Origin: Alphaproteobacteria bacterium
GTDB taxonomy: Bacteria > Pseudomonadota > Alphaproteobacteria > Geminicoccales > Geminicoccaceae
Reading direction: 5' to 3'
NCBI GenBank assembly: GCA_026982585.1
Contig: JALSGW010000072.1
Location: 1 to 5,225 of the forward strand
Length of the DNA stretch: 5,225 nt
Shown: piece after piece, positions 1-5,225 of the stretch
How positions within the stretch are numbered: position 1 is the first letter of the stretch
Layout of the letters: every line of letters starts with the position of its first letter
The notes under the pieces: model-generated
Database searches by the model: none
Seen by the model: the letters and a program-made list of their open reading frames with translations, nothing else
What the model was told of the DNA's origin: nothing
Program-made: the position numbers and the translations under genes

Positions 1-2
1 TT

Positions 3-9
3 GAGGTGA
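3..9 (+). promoter_or_regulatory. Strong ribosome binding site of the antitoxin gene
   Basis: GAGGTGA matches the anti-Shine-Dalgarno sequence over seven bases and lies five bases before the ATG at 15. It decides the start: the in-frame GTG at 6 lies inside this site and so is not the initiator. The promoter must lie left of the window. Confidence 0.8.
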
Positions 10-14
10 CTTCA

Positions 15-245
15 ATGAGCGTTTCCGTCCGCATCGACGAAACCCTGGTGGAAGAGGCCCGCGCCGCCGCCAAAGCCGAATTCCGCACGGTGCAGGGCCA
101 GATCGAGTTCTGGGCCAAGGTGGGCCGTGCCGCCCTGGACAACCCGGACCTGCCGGCCAGTTTCATCGCCGAGAGCCTGATGGCGATGAACGAGCCACGT
201 GAACAGGCCGAACCCTTCGTGCCGCGCACCCGAAAGCCCGAATGA
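15..245 (+). CDS. ParD-like type II antitoxin
   Basis: Predicted 76-residue antitoxin that should bind and neutralise the toxin encoded immediately downstream, and probably represses its own promoter, as is usual for such pairs. The N-terminus reads as a ribbon-helix-helix DNA-binding fold: a short strand (SVSVRID, residues 2-8), a first helix (about 9-23, ETLVEEARAAAKAEF), a turn (RTVQG), and a second helix (about 29-43, QIEFWAKVGRAALDN). The segment QIEFWAKVGRAALDNPDLP is typical of the ParD-like family as I recall it. The tail (about 58-76) is charged and proline-containing, as expected of the toxin-binding part. The ATG at 15 is chosen because of the strong Shine-Dalgarno site at 3-9. The stop overlaps the toxin start as ATGA (242-245), implying translational coupling. 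Any operator lies outside the window. Confidence 0.85.
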   Translation: MSVSVRIDETLVEEARAAAKAEFRTVQGQIEFWAKVGRAALDNPDLPASFIAESLMAMNEPREQAEPFVPRTRKPE

Positions 246-520
246 CCTGGGAGGTGCGGCAAACGCGCCGCTTTGCCCGGGCCTACAAGAAACTGCATGA
301 CAACATCGCCGCGGATGTGGATGCGGCGGTTTCCGCGATTGCCGAGGATCCCGACATCGGCGAGAAGAAAAAGGGCGATCTCGCCCGGCTCTGGGTCTAC
401 AAATTCCGCAGCCAGGGCCAGCTCTATTTGCTGGGCTACACCCGGGAAGACGAATTGCGTCTGATCTGGCTCGAGGCCATGGGGCCTCACGAAAACTTCT
501 ACCGTGACCTCAAGCGTTAA
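242..520 (+). CDS. RelE/ParE-family toxin
   Basis: Predicted 92-residue toxin of the RelE/ParE superfamily, the usual size for this fold. Visible features are the N-terminal helix with F11 and the AYKKL segment (14-18), a basic loop followed by strands (GEKKKGDLARLWVYKFR, about 40-56), two further strands (QLYLLGY 60-66 and ELRLIWLEA 71-79), and a C-terminal GPHENFYRDLKR (81-92). The HENFYR-like ending with His, Tyr and Arg recalls RelE-type ribosome-dependent mRNA interferases. ParE-type gyrase poisons share the same fold, so the target cannot be decided from sequence alone. It overlaps the antitoxin stop by four bases. A hand count gives about 59% GC, lower than the phage genes beside it (46 of 60 bases in portal sample 1741-1800), which hints at a separate origin. 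It converges on the portal gene with only nine bases between the two stop codons. Confidence 0.85.
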   Translation: MTWEVRQTRRFARAYKKLHDNIAADVDAAVSAIAEDPDIGEKKKGDLARLWVYKFRSQGQLYLLGYTREDELRLIWLEAMGPHENFYRDLKR

Positions 521-533
521 CTCCGCTCATCAT
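510..533 (-). pseudogene. Possible start of the lost capsid protease gene (7-codon stub)
   Basis: On the minus strand, an ATG at 533-531 overlaps the portal stop (532-530) as ATGA, the arrangement expected for the next gene of a late operon. AGGAG lies ten bases upstream of this ATG. The frame reads MMSGVNA and then stops at 512-510, inside the 3' end of the convergent toxin gene. In lambda-type phages the portal gene is followed by an S49 or ClpP-like capsid protease/scaffold gene. The inference is that this is the truncated start of that gene, with the break at about 511-525. The short length makes it speculative, and the ATG could be chance. Confidence 0.35.
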
Positions 534-1978
534 CTTCCAGCCTCTCCTGTCATCGCTTTGCTTCGCCGGGGATCGGAGTCGAACACCAGTCCCAGCTCGT
601 CAGCGCGCTGGTTGTCCGCGGCGATCTCGCGATCCACGTCCTCGGCGTCGTAGCCGAAGGCGGAAATCGCCTCGGAGCGGCTCATGAGCCCGGCGCGGAT
701 GGCGGTGAGCAGTGCCTTGAACTCCTTCTCGGGGTCGACCCACTGCCAGCCCTGCGGGATCCATTTGCAGGCGAGATACTCCCGCTGCCGACGGGTGAAG
801 TCGGGCAACGGCAGCGCCCTGGAAAGTGCCGCCTGTTCCATCCAGGCCCGCCAGACCGGGCGGCAGAACTGGTGCACGATCACGCCATGCTGGATCGCCT
901 CGCAGCGGCGCCGGAACTCCAGCAGCCCCGCGCGGATGCTGGAGTAGTTGACACCAGTGAGATCCCCGGTCAGCTGCTCGTAGGTGACGCCGATGGCGGC
1001 GGCCACCGCACGGAACTGGGTGCGCAGGAACTCCGAGTAGGAACCGCCCACGTCGGCCGGATCGGAGAACTTGACGTCTTCGCCTGGCTCCAGGATCTGC
1101 AGAGTCCCGGGTTCGAGTCCGGCCAGCGCTACGCCGGATGCGTCCGCCTCGCCTTCTCCCATGAGGTTGTCCTCCGGGCTCTGGCGAGTGATGAAACCGG
1201 CGAACATGGCGGCGGTCTTCTTGCGCACCAGTTCGGCGTCGTCGTACTGGTCGAGTTCGTTGAGCTTGACCAGCGCCCTCGAGAGCCAGGGCTCGCCCCG
1301 GATCTGTCCCGGCCGCAGGGGTCGGAACAGATGGATGATCTCGGCGGCCGGCACCCGCACGGTTTCCATGTCGGCGCTGCCGGCGGGGCTCAGCGCGCCG
1401 TCCTCCGGGTGGGCGCGATAGAGGTGGTAGGCGACGCGCCGGCCCAGCCGGTCGAACTCGATGCCGGCGCGGATCCGGTTGCCGTTGGGGGCCTCCGTGT
1501 TCAGCGTCAGCGGCAGATGCTCGGGTTCCAGCAGTTGCAGCTGGAGCGGCACCGACAGGCCGTCCTCGGGACGGCGCGGGCGCAGCCGCACGAGGCATTC
1601 GCCGCCTTCCAGCATGGCCCGGCAGGCGAGCGCCTGCAGGCCGTAGAAGTCGGTGAGCCCCGCGCTGTCCGCCTCCTCAACCCAGGTCCACCACAAGGAC
1701 TGGATCGCCTTGCGCAGCTCGGCATCATCGACGAGGCTCTGCGGCTTGATGCCGGTGCCGACGGCGTTGGCCACGAAGGCCTCGACGGCGGCCGAGGCCC
1801 AGGCGTTGCGGCGCACCAGGTCGCGGGACTTGGCGCGCAGCTCGCTGTGGGTGGCGAGCATGGCGGCCACCGCGCCGGGATTGCCGGGCGTCCAGACGAC
1901 ACTGCGTCGCCCGCGGCCCGCCGCCTCGTGCACGGGCGGGCTCTTGAGCCGGCTGCGGATGCGCTGGAACCAGCCCAT
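530..1978 (-). CDS. Lambda gpB-type phage portal protein
   Basis: A 482-residue portal protein, somewhat shorter than lambda gpB (533). It should form the ring at one vertex of the procapsid through which the terminase pumps DNA and to which the connector and tail attach. Family marks: an N-terminal segment rich in Arg and Ala (about 41-60, LATHSELRAKSRDLVRRNAW); NAVGTGIKPQ (71-80); the conserved LFRPLRPGQIRGEPWLSRAL (217-236); and the strongly diagnostic LTGDLTGVNYSSIRAGLLEF (336-355). It ends in EIAADNQRADELGLVFDSDP (451-470), a typical complete C-terminus. ATG at 1978 is chosen because AAGGG lies eight bases upstream and one base separates it from the gpW-like stop (1982-1980). Tandem TGA codons end it (532-527). 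The reading frame is intact, so loss of downstream genes, if real, is recent or the gene is still selected. Confidence 0.95.
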   Translation of the reverse strand: MGWFQRIRSRLKSPPVHEAAGRGRRSVVWTPGNPGAVAAMLATHSELRAKSRDLVRRNAWASAAVEAFVANAVGTGIKPQSLVDDAELRKAIQSLWWTWVEEADSAGLTDFYGLQALACRAMLEGGECLVRLRPRRPEDGLSVPLQLQLLEPEHLPLTLNTEAPNGNRIRAGIEFDRLGRRVAYHLYRAHPEDGALSPAGSADMETVRVPAAEIIHLFRPLRPGQIRGEPWLSRALVKLNELDQYDDAELVRKKTAAMFAGFITRQSPEDNLMGEGEADASGVALAGLEPGTLQILEPGEDVKFSDPADVGGSYSEFLRTQFRAVAAAIGVTYEQLTGDLTGVNYSSIRAGLLEFRRRCEAIQHGVIVHQFCRPVWRAWMEQAALSRALPLPDFTRRQREYLACKWIPQGWQWVDPEKEFKALLTAIRAGLMSRSEAISAFGYDAEDVDREIAADNQRADELGLVFDSDPRRSKAMTGEAGR

Positions 1979-1979
1979 T

Positions 1980-2186
1980 TCAGAAACCCTTGTCCGTGGT
2001 GACGCGGATCTGGCGTACCGGGGTCCGTCCCTGATCGCGGGCCAGGCTCGCGTCGATCTCGCGCAGCGCCGCGCGCAGCTCCTCCACCGAGCGGTACTCC
2101 ACCGTCTTGTCGCCGAAGGTCACGCGCCGCTCGCCCCGGGCCAGGGCGCGCTCCAGGGCCTCGCGATCGGCCTGGGTCCAGGCCAT
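1980..2186 (-). CDS. gpW-like head-tail joining protein
   Basis: Small 68-residue protein, the same length as lambda gpW as I remember it. gpW-type proteins bind below the portal after packaging, help hold the DNA in the head and provide the site for the next connector protein. The sequence fits the small alpha-beta-beta-alpha fold: a helix (about 4-17, QADREALERALARG), a hairpin (RRVTFGDKTVEYRS, 20-33), a second helix (VEELRAALREIDASL, 34-48), then a basic flexible tail ending in an aromatic residue (RQIRVTTDKGF). In gpW the C-terminal tail is needed for activity. The longer frame open to 2426 is not used: ATG at 2186 follows the preceding stop (2190-2188) by one base. The position just before the portal matches lambda W-B order. 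Its ribosome binding site is weak (only a G-rich run), so translational coupling is likely. Confidence 0.85.
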   Translation of the reverse strand: MAWTQADREALERALARGERRVTFGDKTVEYRSVEELRAALREIDASLARDQGRTPVRQIRVTTDKGF

Positions 2187-2187
2187 C

Positions 2188-2640
2188 TCAGGCCCCCGCC
2201 AGCACGGCCAGTTCCAGCACCAGGTCGGTCTGATCGGTCTGGCCGTTTCGGTAGACGATCCGCGCGAAGCGGCCGATGGGACGTCCCTGGACGGTGAAGT
2301 AGTCGCTGCCCTGGGGTGGCCGATACCAGGCCACATTCTGATTCCGAAAGATGCCCGCGGCCGGCAGCCAGCGCGTGCCGTCCACGGAGGTCTGGATCTC
2401 CATCGCCTCGAGTCGCGAGGCGACACCGCTCTTTCGCGCGATCAGCAGCGTATAGGCCTGGGACTCACCCAGATCCACCGTCGGCGTGGTGAAGGTGGCG
2501 CGAGGAATCATTGCGCCCGCGCTCCACGTCGCCGCCTGAGCGGGCGCGATCAGCAAGCGGCCGTTCGCATCGCAGGCGAGCGAGCGCCGCTCGTCCGTGC
2601 CGGTGTCCGGGTTGTGGTAGATGCCTTCGATGACACTCAT
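2188..2640 (-). CDS. Unrecognised phage protein, possibly a beta-sandwich structural protein
   Basis: 150-residue protein that I cannot assign with certainty. It has no signal peptide or membrane segment. The sequence is strand-rich, with alternating hydrophobic residues. The central part (MEIQTSVDGTRWLPA) and the end (GRFARIVYRNGQTDQTDLVLELAVLA) recall the SxDGxxW and VxYxNGxxxQ patterns of beta-sandwich domains in phage structural proteins and of discoidin-like carbohydrate-binding domains. This is a resemblance, not a proven match. It is placed between the terminase large subunit and the gpW-like gene, where lambda has no gene. The start is ATG at 2640, two bases after the terminase stop (2645-2643). 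An in-frame TTG at 2646 overlapping that stop is an alternative that would add two residues. Function could be head decoration, a connector accessory or a moron. Confidence 0.7.
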   Translation of the reverse strand: MSVIEGIYHNPDTGTDERRSLACDANGRLLIAPAQAATWSAGAMIPRATFTTPTVDLGESQAYTLLIARKSGVASRLEAMEIQTSVDGTRWLPAAGIFRNQNVAWYRPPQGSDYFTVQGRPIGRFARIVYRNGQTDQTDLVLELAVLAGA

Positions 2641-2642
2641 GC

Positions 2643-4592
2643 TCAACTCATCCAGGAACTCTTGATGACGGTTCGGCCGCGCTGCCGGCGGCTCTTTTTC
2701 AATTCAGGATCGGGAGATGGTTCCGGCGTCAGCTGGCGTTCCAGCTCGCGCCAGTGGCGTTCCTCGAAACGGTCGAGACCAGCGGCGGATGCCGCGGCGC
2801 GGGCGTAGACGTAGCAGTCGAGCGCCTCGTTGCGCTCGCGGATCTTCTGCCACTCGCGCACCGGGTAGCCGTTGCGGTTGCGCCGGGTGATCAGCTGTTC
2901 GGCGCAGAGCTGCTTGACGAACTCGGCGTCCACCTTGGGCAGATGGACGTATCCCTCCGGATAGCGGATCTCGCCGTCGTCGAGCACCTCCACGATCTTG
3001 CGCAGGTTGTTGTAGAACTCGAGCTTGGCGATACCGCCCGCGACCGCGAACACCTTGACGCCCCGGCGCAGCTTGCGGCCGCCCAGAGTGACGTCCACCG
3101 CCGTCGGGGTGCCGACCAGCGCCGCGCCGCGGGCCACGCCCTTGACCGCCATGAGGCGGGCGTCCTTCATGCGGCGCACGAAGGCGTAGGTCTCCTGGGT
3201 GGCGAAGCCGGTGTCGATGGCGAACCGGGTCAGCGGCAGGCGGGCGCCGCTCTCGTGGGTCCAGGTCTCGGCGAGCATCTCGGCCAGTCGCTTCCAGACC
3301 GCGTCGCGGGCGGTGTCACCCATGAGCACCCGGTGCTCGACGAGCCAGGACTCCTTGCCGCGGCCGAAGGCCCAGACCGAGGCCTCGATGCGATCCTTCT
3401 GCACGTCGGCGCCGCCCACCAGCAGCAGGCCGCCGGCGGGAACGGTGCCCAGCGGATAGGCCTCGCGCCGCTCCAGCAGGCGCTCCCAGTCGGGTGCCTC
3501 GCCTTCCTCCACCCAGACCTCGCCCAGCTCGGTGTTCTTGAACGCCTTGAACCGGGTGGCCGAGCCCTGCGCGGCCTCCCAGGCCGCGGCGATGTCGGCC
3601 CAGGAGCGCCAGCCCAGGGGGCTGTAGAGCGAGGACAGGTGAAAGCCCACGGTCTTGCCCGCGTTCGCCGCTCCCGGCCGTCCATGGCCTCCGCGGCACT
3701 CGGGCTCCTGCCCAGCGTCAGGCTTGGTTGCCCGCCACTCGCCGTGCTCGAGCATCCAGGTCTTGTGCGACTCGGCGATGGCCTCCTCGCAGGCCTCGCA
3801 GACGTAGCGAACCGTCTGCGGTTCGCCCCATCGCCAGCGCAGCTGCTCGAAGCGCAGCCATTGACTGTGGCCGCAGTGTGGACAGGGCACGAAGTACCGG
3901 CGCTGGTCGGAGGCCTCGAACTCCCGCTCGATGGGGCTCGCCCCCGCCACGGTGGGGGTGGAGACGATGAAGATCTTGCGCCGGGCGAAGGTACGCGTGC
4001 GCGCCTCTGCCAGGCGGATGGCGTCGCCTTCGCCCTCGACGTCGGCGGGATAGCCGTCCACCTCGTCGAGAAAGAGATAGCGTACCGGCATCGAGCGCAG
4101 CCCCACCGCGCTGTTGGCACCGGTCATCACCAGCACACCGCCGCGGAACTCCTTGGCCAGCACCGTGTTGCCGGCGTCACGGGATCGGGACGGCGCGATG
4201 CGTTCGGAGAGCGCCGGCGACTCCTCGATCAGCGGATCGATGCGCTGCTTGGAGTTCCGCTTGGCCATCTCCACGGTGGGCGAGACGGCCATCATCGGCC
4301 CCGGGGCCAGATGGATGCAGTAGCCGATCCAGTTGTTGCCGCACTCGGTACCGCCCACCTGCGCGCCCTTCATGAACACCACCCGCTCGGCAGGCGAGGA
4401 CGGCGAGAGACAGTCCATGATCTCCTTGAGATACGGCGTGCGCCGGGTGGACCAGCGGCCCGGCTCGGAGGCCGACTTGCTGGAGAGCATCCGGTAACGG
4501 TCGGCCCACTCGGAGACGGTGAGCAGCGGGTCGGGCGTCAATCCCTCGCGCCAGGCGCGTTCGATGGCCTCAGCGCCTTCATAGTCGAACAC
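2643..4592 (-). CDS. Phage terminase large subunit, GpA family
   Basis: 649-residue packaging motor and nuclease (lambda gpA is 641). It uses ATP to translocate DNA through the portal and cuts concatemers at cos-type sites. The N-terminal ATPase has a Walker A-like MKGAQVGGTE (74-83, K75 the likely phosphate-binding lysine), Walker B YLFLDEVD (172-179, D176 and E177) and coupling motif FIVSTPT (208-214). A zinc-finger-like pair follows: C237, C240, C265 and C268. The C-terminal nuclease has acidic residues in GGADVQKD (D396), FAIDTG (D460) and ALDCYVYA (D592), matching the RNase H-like metal sites by position. The start is taken as GTG at 4592, eight bases past the small-subunit stop. The only nearby ATG (4599-4597) is out of frame, and no strong ribosome binding site is seen. 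The basic tail (632-640) may contact portal or DNA. Residues 290-312 look like a Gly/Pro-rich insert. Confidence 0.95.
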   Translation of the reverse strand: MFDYEGAEAIERAWREGLTPDPLLTVSEWADRYRMLSSKSASEPGRWSTRRTPYLKEIMDCLSPSSPAERVVFMKGAQVGGTECGNNWIGYCIHLAPGPMMAVSPTVEMAKRNSKQRIDPLIEESPALSERIAPSRSRDAGNTVLAKEFRGGVLVMTGANSAVGLRSMPVRYLFLDEVDGYPADVEGEGDAIRLAEARTRTFARRKIFIVSTPTVAGASPIEREFEASDQRRYFVPCPHCGHSQWLRFEQLRWRWGEPQTVRYVCEACEEAIAESHKTWMLEHGEWRATKPDAGQEPECRGGHGRPGAANAGKTVGFHLSSLYSPLGWRSWADIAAAWEAAQGSATRFKAFKNTELGEVWVEEGEAPDWERLLERREAYPLGTVPAGGLLLVGGADVQKDRIEASVWAFGRGKESWLVEHRVLMGDTARDAVWKRLAEMLAETWTHESGARLPLTRFAIDTGFATQETYAFVRRMKDARLMAVKGVARGAALVGTPTAVDVTLGGRKLRRGVKVFAVAGGIAKLEFYNNLRKIVEVLDDGEIRYPEGYVHLPKVDAEFVKQLCAEQLITRRNRNGYPVREWQKIRERNEALDCYVYARAAASAAGLDRFEERHWRELERQLTPEPSPDPELKKSRRQRGRTVIKSSWMS

Positions 4593-4600
4593 GGCGCATG

Positions 4601-5140
4601 TCAGTCCACCCTGGGGGCGGGATCCCTGAGTTCCTCGAGATGCCGGCGCACCTCGCGCTCGAGCATCACATGCAGGGTATGGGCGTCCACGCCCAGCTCC
4701 GCCGCCATCTGGCTCGAGACCCGGGCGGGCCAGTTGAGCCAGGCGTCGCGCTCGGCCCGCGCCAGCTTGAACACATGGGCGAGCGCCTTTGCCCGGTCCA
4801 CCAGTTCTCCCTTGAGGCGGGCGAGCCGGACCTTGGCGGTCTGGGCCTTGAGCATCTCGTTGGCGGTGCGCGCCTGCAGGAGTGTCGTGCCGCCCGAGGG
4901 CAGCGCCGACTCGCCCGTGGCCTCGCGAACGGTGTTGACGGCATCCACCGGCACCGCTTTCCGCCGGCCCTGCTTGCGCTGCTGGGCGCTATCGGTATTG
5001 GCCGCCCACTCGGCGTCCGCCTTTTGCGGATCGATGGTCCCGTCCGGCTCTGGGGTGATGCGCCCGGTCTTGATCGCCTTGCGCACGGCGGCGTCGGAGA
5101 CGCCGCGGTGGCGGGCATAGGCGCGGATCGAGATACCCAT
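4601..5140 (-). CDS. Terminase small subunit, Nu1-like
   Basis: 179-residue DNA-recognition subunit of the packaging terminase (lambda Nu1 is 181). The N-terminus (about 4-25, SIRAYARHRGVSDAAVRKAI) is a helix-turn-helix of the Nu1/MerR-like winged type, and the following segment (GRITPEPDGTIDPQKADAEW) fits the wing and next helix. Residues 85-135 form a charged helical region (TAKVRLARLKGELVDRAKAL), plausibly the oligomerisation part. The C-terminal stretch (133-170, WPARVSSQMAAELGVDAH and the helix after it) is likely to contact the large subunit. Proteins with this start are often labelled only 'elements of external origin' in databases, as I recall, but size, HTH and position directly before a GpA gene support the terminase role. 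ATG at 5140 has AGGA six bases upstream (5150-5147). It is the first gene of the minus-strand operon in this window. Confidence 0.85.
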   Translation of the reverse strand: MGISIRAYARHRGVSDAAVRKAIKTGRITPEPDGTIDPQKADAEWAANTDSAQQRKQGRRKAVPVDAVNTVREATGESALPSGGTTLLQARTANEMLKAQTAKVRLARLKGELVDRAKALAHVFKLARAERDAWLNWPARVSSQMAAELGVDAHTLHVMLEREVRRHLEELRDPAPRVD

Positions 5141-5225
5141 CGTGCATCCTGTTGATCAAGAAGGAAAATTGTTCGGAATAGGACTTGATAAGCGGGCCGA
5201 ATGAAGCGTTCATGTCCACACGGTC
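5141..5225 (-). other. Leader of the packaging operon, possible cos-side region
   Basis: 85 bases upstream of the terminase small subunit, with no convincing gene. They are visibly more AT-rich than the coding DNA. They hold an 8-bp palindrome TTGATCAA (5152-5159) and, on the minus strand, TATCAAGTCCTAT (5190-5178), which resembles the IHF consensus WATCAANNNNTTR with two mismatches. In lambda, cos and its IHF and small-subunit binding sites lie directly before Nu1, so a cos-type region could begin here and extend beyond the window. No clear -35/-10 promoter or terminator was seen. Confidence 0.3.
5147..5150 (-). promoter_or_regulatory. Ribosome binding site of the terminase small subunit
   Basis: AGGA on the minus strand, six bases before the ATG at 5140. 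It supports this start over upstream non-ATG choices such as the GTG at 5219, which opens a different frame. Confidence 0.55.

Noticed and set aside
500..545. Transcription terminator between the convergent toxin and portal genes
   Set aside because: Only a 6-bp GTTAAC palindrome (516-521) is visible. There is no GC-rich stem followed by a T-run on either strand.
1101..1125. tRNA T-arm-like sequence (GGGTTCGAGTCC)
   Set aside because: It lies inside the portal coding region, encoding residues near LEPGTLQ. I saw no matching acceptor stem, anticodon arm or D arm around it.
872..2002. 376-codon plus-strand open frame opposite the portal gene
   Set aside because: It is a composition-driven shadow of the portal frame, with no recognisable motifs and no convincing ribosome binding site.
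2187..2426. N-terminal extension of the gpW-like gene upstream of the ATG at 2186
   Set aside because: The extension overlaps the preceding gene and is Arg/Ser/Pro-rich shadow sequence. The ATG at 2186 gives exactly a gpW-sized protein and sits one base after the preceding stop.
2754..5120. 788-codon plus-strand open frame opposite the terminase genes
   Set aside because: It lies antisense to two clearly recognised terminase genes and spans their junction. It is rich in Ala, Gly, Leu, Arg and His with no recognisable domain. Long antisense frames are expected in GC-rich DNA with strong third-position bias.
4989..5219. Minus-strand 76-codon frame starting MDMNASFGPLIKSYSEQF
   Set aside because: It overlaps most of the terminase small subunit N-terminus in another frame, becomes Arg/Pro-rich as shadow frames do, and starts with GTG without a good ribosome binding site. 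The Nu1-like frame is better supported.

Overview
The window holds the head-end (DNA packaging and portal) part of a lambda-type tailed phage or prophage. It lies on the minus strand and abuts a small plus-strand type II toxin-antitoxin pair. The DNA is GC-rich with strong G/C preference at third codon positions. The proteins resemble those of prophages in GC-rich Proteobacteria, probably a gammaproteobacterium. That assignment is inference, because no host marker gene is present.

Layout, left to right. Positions 15-520 (plus strand) carry a ParD-like ribbon-helix-helix antitoxin and a RelE/ParE-family toxin, joined by an ATGA overlap. Positions 530-5140 (minus strand, read right to left) carry five packed genes: a Nu1-type terminase small subunit (4601-5140), a GpA-type terminase large subunit (2643-4592), an unrecognised 150-residue protein (2188-2640), a gpW-like head-tail joining protein (1980-2186) and a lambda gpB-type portal (530-1978). 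Positions 5141-5225 have no convincing gene and form the leader of the packaging operon.

How the genes work together. The small subunit recognises phage DNA. The large subunit cuts it and drives it by ATP hydrolysis through the portal ring, and the gpW-like protein later helps join the filled head to the tail. The gene order is that of lambda (Nu1-A-W-B) with one extra gene between A and W.

The late operon should continue past the portal into a capsid protease/scaffold gene. Instead, an ATG overlapping the portal stop opens a reading frame of only seven codons, which runs into the 3' end of the toxin gene. So the late operon is interrupted or deleted here, or a toxin-antitoxin module has been inserted between the portal and protease genes. 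This junction (about 510-533) and the extra gene at 2188-2640 are the two points most worth a second look. I found no CRISPR array, RNA gene, insertion sequence, or clear new system in the window.
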